DNA of 64,000 nucleotides from an uncultured Christensenella sp. (GCA_910576655.1 CAJTJC010000002.1:75427-139426); one strand, 5' to 3'; counted from the first letter of the stretch, positions 42,907 through 51,784 are shown. Made by a program: numbers and translations. The notes: generated from the sequence alone by a model not told the origin.

Positions 42907-43937
42907 AAATTTTACAGGATTTGAGTTTTACCGAACTCGAAAATTTAATAGAGCAGCTCGGCGAAAAGAAATTCCGTGCGGCGCAGCTGAATACGGGGCT
43001 TATGCAGGGTAAGCGCATTTCCGCAATAAATATTCCCGCCGCGCTTAAAGACGGACTGCTGCAAGAATACGTTGACGAGCCGCTGAAAATCGTTCAGACG
43101 CTCACCTCGTCCGACGGCACCGAAAAGTATCTCTTTTCGCTTGCCGACGGAAACGTAATAGAGGGCGTTTTAATGAAATACGAGTACGGATATTCGCAGT
43201 GCGTTTCAACTCAGGTCGGCTGCCGTATGGGGTGCAAGTTCTGCGCAAGCACTCTCGGCGGGCTGGTGCGCAATCTGACCGCGGGCGAAATTCTTTCGCA
43301 GATACTCGTGGTAAACGCGCTCGTGAAAATGAAGGGCGGCTCGGTTAAAAAGGTAGTGCTTATGGGCAGCGGAGAGCCGCTTGACAACTACGCTAACGTG
43401 GTAAGGTTTTTGCGCAATCTCGCGGCGCCTACGGGTATAAATATTTCGCCGCGCAACGTGTCGCTTTCCACCTGCGGACTGGTTCCGCAAATGCGTTCGC
43501 TTGCCGACGAGGGGTTGGGCGTCAACCTCACCGTATCCCTTCACCAAACCACGGACGAGGGGCGCGCGAGGACTATGCCGATAGCTAAAAGGTATTCCAT
43601 TGCCGAAATTCTGGAAGCGTGCAATTACTACTTTAAAAAGACGGGCAGGCGGTACATTTTCGAGTATACGCTAATCGACGGCGAAAACTGCGACAGGGAG
43701 CACGCGAGGCAGCTAATCGCGCTGTTAAAGGGCAGGTGCTGCCACGTCAATTTAATCAGACTTAACGAAGTAAAGGAAAGAAAGCTGCTTTCCGCAACTG
43801 ACAGGCAGGCGTACGAATTTTTGGGCTGGCTTGAAAAGGGCGGACTTTCCGCAACCGTGCGCAGGCGTATGGGCGCGGATATAGGCGGAGCCTGCGGTCA
43901 ACTGCGGGCAAGCTTTTTGGAGGGTAAAAAATGTTAA
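42903..43937 (+). CDS. rlmN: Dual-specificity 23S rRNA/tRNA adenine-C2 methyltransferase RlmN
   Basis: Radical SAM enzyme, 344 residues, overlapping the rsmB stop (ATGA). Radical SAM cluster CRMGCKFCAS, GSGEPLDNYANV and SLHQTTDEGRAR are clear; the C-terminal Cys lies in GGACGQLR (C-G-Q-L, conserved). Methylates A2503 of 23S rRNA and A37 of tRNA. Complete. Confidence 0.96.
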   Translation: MKILQDLSFTELENLIEQLGEKKFRAAQLNTGLMQGKRISAINIPAALKDGLLQEYVDEPLKIVQTLTSSDGTEKYLFSLADGNVIEGVLMKYEYGYSQCVSTQVGCRMGCKFCASTLGGLVRNLTAGEILSQILVVNALVKMKGGSVKKVVLMGSGEPLDNYANVVRFLRNLAAPTGINISPRNVSLSTCGLVPQMRSLADEGLGVNLTVSLHQTTDEGRARTMPIAKRYSIAEILEACNYYFKKTGRRYIFEYTLIDGENCDREHARQLIALLKGRCCHVNLIRLNEVKERKLLSATDRQAYEFLGWLEKGGLSATVRRRMGADIGGACGQLRASFLEGKKC

Positions 43938-44362
43938 TAGCAATTATAGGCGAAAGCTGTACGGGCAAGTCGACGCTTGCCGACAGACTTAAAGGCGATT
44001 TCAACGCGCAGGTATATACGGGTAAGGACTATCTGCGGCTTGCCAAAAATCAGGCGGAGGCGGAAGCGGCTTTTAAAGCCTTGCTCGAAAATTCGGTAAA
44101 CGGTGAAAACGTCGTTTACGTAATAACCGAAAGCGAGCATTTGCGGCTGCTGCCCGAGGGCTGCTTTAAAGTGCTCGTTACTGCAGAGCTTGCCGTCATA
44201 AAGGAAAGGTTTGCCGCGCGTATGCGCGGAATTCTGCCGCCGCCCGTTGCGGCTATGCTTGAAAACGGTCACGGCAGGTTCGACGATATCGAGCGCGATT
44301 TTCACTACGGCGGGGATTACGAAGCTTTGGTAAAGGCAATCGGGGGAAGATATGGAAATTAA
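43931..44362 (+). CDS. P-loop NTPase of unknown function replacing prpC-prkC-rsgA
   Basis: 143 residues with Walker A GESCTGKSTLADRL at residues 7-20. The rest lacks a clear lid and the second motif could be VVYVITESEH near 64-73. It looks like a small nucleoside or shikimate-type kinase or a guanylate-like ATPase. In B. subtilis prpC-prkC-rsgA lie between rlmN and rpe; here only this gene is found, and it overlaps both neighbours (rlmN by 7, rpe by 11 bases), so it is in the same operon. Substrate cannot be given. Confidence 0.75.
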   Translation: MLIAIIGESCTGKSTLADRLKGDFNAQVYTGKDYLRLAKNQAEAEAAFKALLENSVNGENVVYVITESEHLRLLPEGCFKVLVTAELAVIKERFAARMRGILPPPVAAMLENGHGRFDDIERDFHYGGDYEALVKAIGGRYGN

Positions 44363-45020
44363 AATAGCGCCGTCTATACTTTCGGCGGATTTTTCCGAAA
44401 TGGGCGCGGCTGTAAAGAAGTTGGAAAAAAGCGGCGCGGATATGATACACTGCGACGTTATGGACGGCAGCTTCGTCGCGCCGATAACCTTCGGCGCGCA
44501 GATGGTAAAAAACGTCCGTCCGTTGACCAAGCTTCCGCTCGACGTTCACCTTATGATTGAGCACCCGAAATCGCAGATTAAATTCTTTGCGGACGCAGGC
44601 GCGGATATAATTACAGTGCATTACGGCGCGTGCGCGAAAATTTCTCAAACCTATCTCAGGGAAACGCTTGAAGAGATAAAGTCGCTCGGCGTAAAGTGCG
44701 GGGCGGTAGTCAATCCCGACGTGCCCGTGGAAAATATTTTTCCAGTGTTCGGGCTTTGCAATATGGTGCTGCTGATGTCGGTATTCCCCGGCTACGGCGG
44801 TCAGAAATATATCGCGGAGGTTACGCCGAAAATCGCAAAGGCACGGGAATATGCCCGCTCGATTGGCAAGCCGGACATGGACGTAGAGGTCGACGGCGGG
44901 GTAACCGAAGCAAACTGCGCCGAGATTATTAAAGCGGGGGCGAACGTCCTCGTCGCGGGCAGTACGGTATTCAACTCTCTCGATACGTCGGTAACCATAC
45001 GCAGACTTCGCGGCATATAA
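44352..45020 (+). CDS. rpe: Ribulose-phosphate 3-epimerase
   Basis: Pentose-phosphate enzyme, 222 residues, TIM barrel. IAPSILSADFSEMG, MIHCDVMDGSFV, VHLMIEHP, MSVFPGYGGQKYI and VEVDGGVTEANC are the metal- and phosphate-binding segments. Overlaps the preceding P-loop gene by 11 bases; the candidate spoVM follows after 7 bases, as expected in Bacillota. Confidence 0.96.
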   Translation: MEIKIAPSILSADFSEMGAAVKKLEKSGADMIHCDVMDGSFVAPITFGAQMVKNVRPLTKLPLDVHLMIEHPKSQIKFFADAGADIITVHYGACAKISQTYLRETLEEIKSLGVKCGAVVNPDVPVENIFPVFGLCNMVLLMSVFPGYGGQKYIAEVTPKIAKAREYARSIGKPDMDVEVDGGVTEANCAEIIKAGANVLVAGSTVFNSLDTSVTIRRLRGI

Positions 45021-45021
45021 T
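45014..45021 (+). promoter_or_regulatory. -10-like element before the candidate spoVM
   Basis: CATATAAT overlaps the rpe stop. It matches a SigA -10 (TATAAT at 45016-45021, six bases before the ATG) and, in seven of eight bases, the SigE mother-cell -10 CATACAAT. A good -35 for either is not obvious. Confidence 0.4.
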
Positions 45022-45027
45022 GGCAAT

Positions 45028-45108
45028 ATGAAGTCTTGTGTGATTATATGCGTTAAACCGCCCAAGCCCGTCAGGTTCGTGCTTGGTAAATTTTACAGAA
45101 GAAAATGA
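45028..45108 (+). CDS. spoVM: Candidate stage V sporulation protein M (26 residues)
   Basis: ATG 45028 to TGA 45108 encodes 26 residues, beginning MKSCVIICVKPPK and ending PVRFVLGKFYRRK. B. subtilis SpoVM also has 26 residues and ends IVRAMLGSFRKD; the shared V-R-x-x-L-G-x-F-x-R-K pattern and a Pro/Lys-rich first half fit. In Bacillus spoVM also lies after rpe (with thiN between) and before rpmB. SpoVM is an amphipathic helix that recognises forespore curvature and anchors SpoIVA. The stop overlaps the next start (ATGA). The region is too short for homology alone; position carries most weight. Confidence 0.68.
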   Translation: MKSCVIICVKPPKPVRFVLGKFYRRK

Positions 45109-46019
45109 AATATATAGATTTACATTGCGACAGTGCAACGGTAAGCTTCGACAAGGGATATTCCCTGTCCGACGCGCCGTTGCACGTCAACTTTAACAAG
45201 CTTGGCGCAAGCGGCTGCGCAGCCCAGTGCTTTGCGATATTCACGGACGGAGAAACCGAGTCGCGCTTTGAGGACTATCGCAGGTTTTTTTCGTCGGGCG
45301 TAAACGCCGTAGAAAGCTACGGCGGGCTTATATCCTGCGTGCAATCGGGAAAAACTGCGGCTATGCTCACCGTCGAAAACCTCGGGTTTACTGGCGGAGA
45401 TTTACAAAGGATAGCCGCGCTCGGCGCGGGCGTGGTTATGGCGTCGCTCGTATGGAACAACGAAAACGCTCTCGCATATCCCAACCTTATAATGCGCGGC
45501 GGCGTCCCCGATTTTTCCGCGGCGGAAGGGCGCGGGCTGAAGCCTGCGGGCAGGGCGGCGGTAGAGCTGTTGGACGAGCTTAAAATAATCGTCGACGTTT
45601 CGCACCTTTCCGACGGCGGCACGGACGAGCTGTTGAAGGGCAGAAAAATTCCCACGGTCGCAAGCCATTCCAACGCCCGCGCCGTGTGCGATATGTCGCG
45701 CAATCTGACCGACGCGCAGATTAAGGCGATAGCCGATTGCGGCGGAGTCGTCGGAGTTAATTTTTGCAAGGATTTTCTCGGCGCGGGCGATACGTTCGAC
45801 TGCATTAAACGCCACGTTGCGCATATTTTGAAAATCGGCGGCGAGGACGCTTTGGCGTTCGGCAGCGACTTCGACGGAATACCTACCGTAAACGGGCTCG
45901 AAGGTTGCGAAAAAATGCCCGCGCTTATCGCGTACCTTGCGGACGCGTTCGGCGTGCGGATAACCGAAAAGCTATGCTTTGAAAATTTTGCGCGCGTGAT
46001 GAGAGAGGTGCGCCCGTAA
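45105..46019 (+). CDS. Membrane dipeptidase (M19 family)
   Basis: 304 residues. The dinuclear zinc site of M19 renal-dipeptidase-like enzymes is complete: DLHCD (His-x-Asp), TVENLG (Glu), DVSHLSD and SHSNARAV (His), FGSDFDGI (Asp). It cleaves dipeptides, in bacteria often with D-residues. No signal peptide, so cytoplasmic. Translationally coupled to the preceding 26-codon gene by ATGA; it is not in this place in Bacillus. Confidence 0.88.
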   Translation: MKYIDLHCDSATVSFDKGYSLSDAPLHVNFNKLGASGCAAQCFAIFTDGETESRFEDYRRFFSSGVNAVESYGGLISCVQSGKTAAMLTVENLGFTGGDLQRIAALGAGVVMASLVWNNENALAYPNLIMRGGVPDFSAAEGRGLKPAGRAAVELLDELKIIVDVSHLSDGGTDELLKGRKIPTVASHSNARAVCDMSRNLTDAQIKAIADCGGVVGVNFCKDFLGAGDTFDCIKRHVAHILKIGGEDALAFGSDFDGIPTVNGLEGCEKMPALIAYLADAFGVRITEKLCFENFARVMREVRP

Positions 46020-46020
46020 A

Positions 46021-46049
46021 TTGCAAAATCAAAATTAAAGTGATATAAT
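46021..46049 (+). promoter_or_regulatory. Promoter of the LRR lipoprotein, leaderless geometry
   Basis: TTGCAA (46021-46026), 17-base spacer, TATAAT (46044-46049), six bases, ATG 46056. Confidence 0.75.
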
Positions 46050-46055
46050 ATTCTT

Positions 46056-47072
46056 ATGAAAAAAATCGTTATTGCGTTGCTTGCGGCTTCCGCGCTCGGC
46101 GGCGTGTGCTCCGCGGGCTGCGGAGGAGCCAAGGTTATCTATACTTTAAGCGAGGATGGCGGTAAGCATTACACCGTCAGCTGCTCTGGCGTTATCGGGC
46201 TTAAAGGCGAGTACGAAATTCCCGCGTATTACGGCGAGGGCGATAATTACGCGCCCGTTACCGAGATTGCCGCCGAGGGCTTTTCTGGCAGCGGGTTTAC
46301 GAAAATAAAGGTCCCCGCCACCGTCACCGAAATAGGCACGGCGGCGTTCGGTTTTTGCTACTATCTCGAAACGGTCGAATTCGCCGAGGGTATAGAGCTT
46401 GAAAGCTTCGCTCACGGTCTTTTCGGCAACTGCCGCGGACTTAAAAGCATATCCGTGCCCGACAGCGTGACCGCGATTGAGGGGCTTGCCTTTTCGGGCT
46501 GTACAAGCCTGTCGTCCGTGGATATGGGCGGGGTGCAGACCGTCGGTGCGCGCGCGTTTGACGGATGTACGGCGCTTGAAAGCATTTCTTTGCCGTCAAC
46601 GCTCTTGACAATCGGCGACAGGGCGTTCTATCGCTCGGGGCTGAAAAGCGTGGATATTCCGCAGAGCGTAAAGGATACGGTTTATACGGATTCCGAGGGC
46701 AAGGAGGCAACGCGGAAGGGGCTCGGTTTCGGCGCGTTCGAGCTTTGTACAAGCCTTGAAAGCGCAAGGATAGGCGGCGGTATAAAGACGTTGCCGTCGG
46801 CGGCGTTCGGATACTGCGTTTCGTTAAAAGAGGTGTATATTCCGCTGTCGGTTGAAGAGGTGCAGGGCGCTTATTACGAGGACGGCGCGTTCCGCTTCGG
46901 CCACGCATTTTACGGCAACAAGGCGTTGACAGACGTATATTACGCGGGCGACGAGCAGCAGTGGAAGGATATTGCGATAGAAACCAAAACCGCGTTCGAA
47001 AACAATATTGCAATGAATAACGACGCGATTAAAAACGCGCAAAGGCATTATAATTGCAAAAATTATAAGTAA
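46056..47072 (+). CDS. BspA-type leucine-rich repeat lipoprotein
   Basis: 338 residues. Signal peptide MKKIVIALLAASALGGVCSAGC with a lipobox ending SAGC, then about seven LRR_5 (BspA/Treponema-type) repeats of about 23 residues with the consensus A-F-x-x-C-x-x-L-x-x-I/V-x-I/L-P-x-S-V-x-x-I-G (e.g. KVPATVTEIGTAAFGFCYYL, SIPQSV). Such repeats are common in surface proteins of gut Bacillota that bind host or microbial ligands. Leaderless promoter; terminator at 47103. Confidence 0.87.
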   Translation: MKKIVIALLAASALGGVCSAGCGGAKVIYTLSEDGGKHYTVSCSGVIGLKGEYEIPAYYGEGDNYAPVTEIAAEGFSGSGFTKIKVPATVTEIGTAAFGFCYYLETVEFAEGIELESFAHGLFGNCRGLKSISVPDSVTAIEGLAFSGCTSLSSVDMGGVQTVGARAFDGCTALESISLPSTLLTIGDRAFYRSGLKSVDIPQSVKDTVYTDSEGKEATRKGLGFGAFELCTSLESARIGGGIKTLPSAAFGYCVSLKEVYIPLSVEEVQGAYYEDGAFRFGHAFYGNKALTDVYYAGDEQQWKDIAIETKTAFENNIAMNNDAIKNAQRHYNCKNYK

Positions 47073-47102
47073 GCTTTTGGTTAATTTCGCAGAATAAGAC
47101 AT

Positions 47103-47139
47103 AAAAAATACGGCGGATAAATTTCCGCCGTTATTTTTT
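47103..47139 (+). terminator. Terminator of the LRR lipoprotein gene
   Basis: CGGCGGA (47111-47117) pairs with TCCGCCG (47124-47130), flanked by AAAATA and TTATTTTTT, about 30 bases after the stop. Confidence 0.82.
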
Positions 47140-47209
47140 GTATGATTGATAGTGGTAGTCGGTGTTGAATTAAGGCAATCAATAAACACCGATTGAACGC
47201 TGAGCTTAA

Positions 47210-47392
47210 TTAAGCGCGTTCTACCGTTTTAAGGCATCTCGTGCAAACGTAACCCGTCAGCGTTTTGCCGCCCGAAACGTAGCTGACCTTCTGGACGTTG
47301 GCTTTGAAAGTTCTTCTCGTTCTTCTCTTCGAATGGCTTACGTTGTTGCCGGTCGTCTGTCCCTTTCCGCATACAGTGCATACTCTCGACAT
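47210..47392 (-). CDS. rpmB: 50S ribosomal protein L28
   Basis: 60 residues with the L28 start [20 protein letters not shown] and the basic [14 protein letters not shown]. Four cysteines (CTVC, CTRC) make this the zinc-binding (C+) form. Transcribed opposite to its neighbours, as in B. subtilis. GGAGGTATAG precedes the ATG. Confidence 0.96.
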   Translation of the reverse strand: MSRVCTVCGKGQTTGNNVSHSKRRTRRTFKANVQKVSYVSGGKTLTGYVCTRCLKTVERA

Positions 47393-47529
47393 ATTCTATA
47401 CCTCCGTGTTCACATTATAAGACCTTAGTAATATAACACGCCGTCAAAAAAAAATCAATCAAAAACGGCTGTCGAAGATTAATTTTTTTTGTTTTTTTCA
47501 AAATAATTGCAGGTAATCGTTAAATATTC

Positions 47530-47558
47530 TTGCAAAATGCCTTTAAATGTAATAGAAT
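47530..47558 (+). promoter_or_regulatory. Promoter of the Asp23-family gene
   Basis: TTGCAA (47530-47535), 17-base spacer, TAGAAT (47553-47558). Just downstream TATAAT overlaps (47558-47563) and is an alternative -10 with longer spacing. Confidence 0.6.
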
Positions 47559-47581
47559 ATAATTCGGAAAGGTAAAAAAAT

Positions 47582-47932
47582 ATGTCTGTTAATACAAGCA
47601 ACGCTAACGGTAAAATTTCAATATCCGACGCGGCAATCGCGAAGGTTACCAAAAATGCCACCCTCGAATGCTACGGCATCGTGGATACTGTTTCGCGCCG
47701 TTTTAAAGATACCTTTTCCGAGCTTTTCAAAAAGCAGTCTTCGGGGCGGGGCATTAAAGTAGTTACTTCGGGCGACAGAATTTTTATCGACGTCTACGTT
47801 ATTATCAAATACGGCGTTTCTATCAACGCGGTTGCAGAGTCGCTCAAAGAGAGCGTCAAATACAGAGTAGAAAAATTCACGGGAATGATAGTTGACACCG
47901 TAAACGTCAACATTATTGGGGTTAAATTGTAA
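47582..47932 (+). CDS. Asp23/Gls24 family protein (YloU)
   Basis: 116 residues with the Asp23 signature: ISDAAIAKVTKNATLECYGIVD..., VVTSGDRIFIDVYVIIKYG and AESLKESVKYRVEKFTGMIVDTVNVNI. Family members affect envelope stress responses; YloU lies before fakA in Bacillota. GGAAAGG ribosome-binding site. Complete. Confidence 0.92.
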   Translation: MSVNTSNANGKISISDAAIAKVTKNATLECYGIVDTVSRRFKDTFSELFKKQSSGRGIKVVTSGDRIFIDVYVIIKYGVSINAVAESLKESVKYRVEKFTGMIVDTVNVNIIGVKL

Positions 47933-47989
47933 GCCGTACTTTCAGCGTACGGCTATACTTGTTTATAAACTCTGAGATTAAGGAGTAAT

Positions 47990-49639
47990 ATGCAGAAAAC
48001 AATCAACAGCACCGAATTCCGTAAAATGGTTGCAAGCGGTGCAAGAATGCTTGAAATAAACAGGGCGAGGGTCGACTCGCTCAACGTATTCCCCGTACCC
48101 GACGGCGATACGGGTACGAATATGTCGCTTACTATGCAGTCGGCGATAAAGGAAATGAACGCGTGTTCCTCTAACCGCTTTCAGGAAATATGCGATGCGG
48201 TCGCCAAGGGCGCGTTAAAGGGCGCGCGCGGCAATTCGGGCGTTATATCCTCGCAGATTTTCCGCGGGATTTGCTCGGTTTTAAAGGACACGAAGGACGG
48301 CTTCGATACCAAAACCTTTGCCAAAGCTATGGAAGCGGGCACAAAGGTCGCGTACAGCGCGGTATCTATCCCCAAAGAAGGCACTATTCTTACCGTCGTC
48401 AGACTTATGAGCGAGTCGGCGGGCAAGCTTGCGCAGAAGAACAAGGATTTCGTTGATTTCTTCAACGCGCTTATAGAGGTCGGCGACGAGGCGCTTGCAA
48501 AAACGCCAGAGCTGCTTCCCGTACTCAAAAAGGCGGGCGTCGTCGATAGCGGCGGCGTAGGACTTATGACGATAATGCGCGGCTTCCTTGCGGCAATCAC
48601 CGGCGAGGAAATCGACGCCAATTCCATACCTATGGAAGCGACAGACGGCAAGGAAGATGACATGTTCGGCGACAACTCCGACATTATCAACCTTGACCTC
48701 GGCGACATAGAATTTGCATATTGTACAGAATTTTTCATTATACACATGAAGCAGATGACCACCCTTGCCGACATTGACAAGCTTAAAGAAAAGCTTATGG
48801 GTATAGGCGATTCGGTTATCTGTATAGGCGACTTAGAGCTGGTCAAGGTCCACGTTCACACCAACACGCCGGGCATCGCGCTGTCTTACGCGCTCGAACT
48901 CGGCGAGCTTGACAGACTTAAAATAGAGAATATGCTCGAAGAGAACCGCGCCCTCAAAGCCAAGTTAGAGGCTGAAAAGAAAGAGATGGGCATGCTTGCA
49001 ATCTGCGCGGGCGACGGTCTCGAAGAAATTTTCAAGGATTTGATGTGCGACAGGGTGATAATGGGCGGACAGACCATGAACCCCTCCGCGCAGGATATAG
49101 CGGACGCCGTGCAGAAAATCAACGCGTCTAACGTATTCGTTTTCCCCAACAACTCAAACGTAATTCTCGCTGCCGAGCAGGCGAAAGCGCTCGTCAGCAA
49201 CCGTACAATACACGTTATCCCCACCAAAAACGTGCCTCAGGGCTTCTCGGCGGCGCTTGCGTTCAATCCCGAAGCGTCCGTTCCCGAAAACAAGACCAAC
49301 ATGACCCACGCGATAGACAACGTGGCTTCGGGTATGGTGACGCACGCGGTCAGGGATACGACCATGAACGGCTTTAAGCTTAAAACGGGCGATATAATCG
49401 GTCTCGACAACAAGCGCATACTTGCAAAATCGGACAATATAGCCGACTGTACTCTCGCGCTTTTGAAAACGCTTAAAAAGAGCGACCACGAAATGATAAC
49501 CCTCTACTTCGGCGCGGACGTCAAGGAAGAGGAAGCGGGCGAGCTTCTGCAAAGAGTGCAGGAAGAGTTCCCCGACTGCGATGCGGACTGTCTTTACGGC
49601 GGGCAACCCGTATATTACTACCTCGTTTCATTAGAGTAA
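47990..49639 (+). CDS. fakA: Fatty acid kinase catalytic subunit FakA (YloV, DhaL-like)
   Basis: 549 residues. N-terminal DhaL-type ATP-binding domain (NVFPVPDGDTGTNMSLTM, GARGNSGVISSQIFRG, DSGGVGLMTIMRG) and C-terminal DAK-fatty-acid-kinase-associated domain (MGGQTMNPSAQDI, NVFVFPNNSNVILAA, STKNVPQGF-like). With a FakB (DegV) partner it phosphorylates exogenous fatty acids. AAGGAG ribosome-binding site; sits after the Asp23 gene as in B. subtilis yloU-yloV. Confidence 0.95.
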   Translation: MQKTINSTEFRKMVASGARMLEINRARVDSLNVFPVPDGDTGTNMSLTMQSAIKEMNACSSNRFQEICDAVAKGALKGARGNSGVISSQIFRGICSVLKDTKDGFDTKTFAKAMEAGTKVAYSAVSIPKEGTILTVVRLMSESAGKLAQKNKDFVDFFNALIEVGDEALAKTPELLPVLKKAGVVDSGGVGLMTIMRGFLAAITGEEIDANSIPMEATDGKEDDMFGDNSDIINLDLGDIEFAYCTEFFIIHMKQMTTLADIDKLKEKLMGIGDSVICIGDLELVKVHVHTNTPGIALSYALELGELDRLKIENMLEENRALKAKLEAEKKEMGMLAICAGDGLEEIFKDLMCDRVIMGGQTMNPSAQDIADAVQKINASNVFVFPNNSNVILAAEQAKALVSNRTIHVIPTKNVPQGFSAALAFNPEASVPENKTNMTHAIDNVASGMVTHAVRDTTMNGFKLKTGDIIGLDNKRILAKSDNIADCTLALLKTLKKSDHEMITLYFGADVKEEEAGELLQRVQEEFPDCDADCLYGGQPVYYYLVSLE

Positions 49640-49664
49640 ACGCATATAAGAATATGTTAAAGCT

Positions 49665-49686
49665 AAGGAAGACTGCGGTCTTCCTT
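49665..49686 (+). repeat. Perfect hairpin between fakA and recG
   Basis: AAGGAAGAC (49665-49673), loop TGCG, GTCTTCCTT (49678-49686), 11 bases before the recG ATG and with no T-run. It contains GGAAG but no clear Shine-Dalgarno for recG remains outside it. Confidence 0.75.
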
Positions 49687-49697
49687 TAAAAATAATT

Positions 49698-51704
49698 ATG
49701 GAATTAACCGATTTAAAGTTCATTTCCGACAAACGCGAAAAGGACTTTCATAAACTCAATATAACAACGGTGACGGAGCTCGTCAAGCATTTCCCGCGCG
49801 ACTATCTCGATATGACGCACGTCACCCTGCTGCGCGACGCCTACCACAACGACGTTATGCTTACCGTGTGCGACGTGTTGGGTGTCGAGGTAAACCGCTA
49901 TGCACGCAGGCCCTACGTCAAGGCAATCTGTACGCAGGGCGGGTATATGTTCGACGCTATCTGGTTCAACCAGCCGTACGTCGCGGGCAAGCTTAAAAAC
50001 GGCAGATACCTGTTTTACGGCAGGGTGCAGAACAAGTACGGGATGACGTACTCTATGACAAATCCGTCTTTTGAGCCTGCCGACGAGGGCAGACGGCTTA
50101 AAGGGCTTATTCCGGTCTATTCGCTTTCGGGCTCGCTTACGCAGGGCATAGTGCGGTACGCGATAAGTCAGGCGATAGGCAAAATAATTTTCAATACCGC
50201 AATTCCCGAGCAGCTTTGCAGAAAGTATTCGCTTATATCGCTTAAAGAGGCGTACAGAAGAGTGCATAGCCCCGACAGCATGGAGGACGTAAGGTCGGGT
50301 TCGGAGCGTATCGCGCTCGAAGAATATTTTTTGCTTATTTCCGCGTTCAAGGTAATAAAGGGCGGGCGCGACGAGGCGCGGCTTAATGAGTATACCGTCA
50401 CCGAGCAGGATTTGCAGACCTTTGCGGCGCGTTTCCCGTTCGAGTTTACCGAAGGGCAGAAGAACGCCGTATCGGAGATATTCAAAAGCGTAACCTCGCC
50501 GCACAAAATGAATTTGCTTTTGCAGGGCGACGTCGGAAGCGGTAAGACCGCCGTCGCGCTTGCGGGCATATATATGGCGGTCAAGTCGGGGTATCAGGCG
50601 GCTATGATTGCGCCGACCGAGGTGCTTGCAAGGCAGAACGCCGCGCTGATAGAAAAATATTTTCCCGATTACGAGTGCTGCACGCTTACGGGCTCGACGA
50701 CCGCCGCCGAGAAAAAGGAAATCAAAAAACGCATAGCCTCCGGCGAAATAAGCATAGTGTGCGGTACGCACGCGGTTATTCAGAAGGACGTCGTGTTTGC
50801 CCGCCTTGCGTTGACGGTGTGCGACGAGCAGCACCGCTTCGGCGTAGCGCAGCGCGCCTCGCTGTCGGACAAGGGCGACGGCTGCGACACTCTCATAATG
50901 TCGGCAACGCCCATTCCGCGCACGCTGTCGCTTATATTTTACGGCGACCTGGATATAGTTACGATAAAGGACAAGCCCGCTGCGCGTCAGGAAATTATAA
51001 CCTCGATTATACCTGAGCGTAAAATTTCGGATATGTACGCCTATATTTCGCGGCAGGCAAAGCTTGGCAATCAGACGTATTTCGTCTGTCCGAAAATCGA
51101 GGGCGACGACGAGGGAACGGTTATGTCGGTTACCGAGCTGTACGAGGATTTGCAGGCGCTGATGCCCTCTGTGCGCATCGCTCTTTTGCACGGTAAAATG
51201 AAGGACAAGGAAAAAAACGCGATAATGTCCGCCTTCAAAAACAAGGAATACGACTGCCTCGTTTCGACCACCGTCGTAGAGGTCGGCGTGGACGTTCCCG
51301 ACGCGACCGTAATGGTTATATATAATGCGGAAAGGTTCGGGCTGTCGCAGCTTCACCAGCTAAGGGGACGCGTAGGCAGGGGCGACAGGCAAAGCTATTG
51401 CTTCCTGCTTCCGGGCGCGGATACCGACGAGGCGCGCGCACGGCTTGCGGTAATCAGGGCGAATACCGACGGCTTCGCAATCGCTGAGGAGGATTTGAAA
51501 ATCCGCGGCGGCGGCGACTTCATGGGCACCCGTCAAAGCGGTAAAATGCTTGGCGGTATCAAGAACCTCAAATTCCCCGTCGAGGTCATTTTTACGGCAA
51601 AGGCAATATCCGACGAGGCGTTTTCGGGACTGTTTGATACCAAGCGGCTGGCTTCGATAGCGCTTGCAAAATACGAGGATTTAAAGAATATAACGCTGAA
51701 CTGA
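49698..51704 (+). CDS. recG: ATP-dependent DNA helicase RecG
   Basis: Branch-migration helicase, 668 residues. N-terminal wedge domain with LPARDY-like KHFPRDYLDM, then helicase motifs: Walker A LLQGDVGSGKTAVALA, DEQHRFGV, TATPIPRTLS (MSATPIPRTLS), SRQAKLGNQTYFVCP and QLRGRVGRG. Slightly shorter than B. subtilis RecG (682). No Shine-Dalgarno is apparent. In B. subtilis sdaAB-sdaAA lie between fakA and recG; absent here. Confidence 0.95.
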   Translation: MELTDLKFISDKREKDFHKLNITTVTELVKHFPRDYLDMTHVTLLRDAYHNDVMLTVCDVLGVEVNRYARRPYVKAICTQGGYMFDAIWFNQPYVAGKLKNGRYLFYGRVQNKYGMTYSMTNPSFEPADEGRRLKGLIPVYSLSGSLTQGIVRYAISQAIGKIIFNTAIPEQLCRKYSLISLKEAYRRVHSPDSMEDVRSGSERIALEEYFLLISAFKVIKGGRDEARLNEYTVTEQDLQTFAARFPFEFTEGQKNAVSEIFKSVTSPHKMNLLLQGDVGSGKTAVALAGIYMAVKSGYQAAMIAPTEVLARQNAALIEKYFPDYECCTLTGSTTAAEKKEIKKRIASGEISIVCGTHAVIQKDVVFARLALTVCDEQHRFGVAQRASLSDKGDGCDTLIMSATPIPRTLSLIFYGDLDIVTIKDKPAARQEIITSIIPERKISDMYAYISRQAKLGNQTYFVCPKIEGDDEGTVMSVTELYEDLQALMPSVRIALLHGKMKDKEKNAIMSAFKNKEYDCLVSTTVVEVGVDVPDATVMVIYNAERFGLSQLHQLRGRVGRGDRQSYCFLLPGADTDEARARLAVIRANTDGFAIAEEDLKIRGGGDFMGTRQSGKMLGGIKNLKFPVEVIFTAKAISDEAFSGLFDTKRLASIALAKYEDLKNITLN

Positions 51705-51736
51705 CGGCGCGGGGCCCCCGCGCCGTCCGCTTTTTG
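51702..51736 (+). terminator. Terminator after recG
   Basis: Near-perfect 12-bp stem GACGGCGCGGGG / CCCCGCGCCGTC with a one-base centre (51703-51727), then CGCTTTTTG. It begins at the recG stop. Confidence 0.85.
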
Positions 51737-51755
51737 AAAATTTGCGTCAAATCGT

Positions 51756-51784
51756 TTGACAAGGCGGACGAGTTTTGTTAAAAT
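51756..51784 (+). promoter_or_regulatory. Promoter of the str operon
   Basis: TTGACA (51756-51761), 17-base spacer, TAAAAT (51779-51784), about 130 bases before rpsL. Confidence 0.8.
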
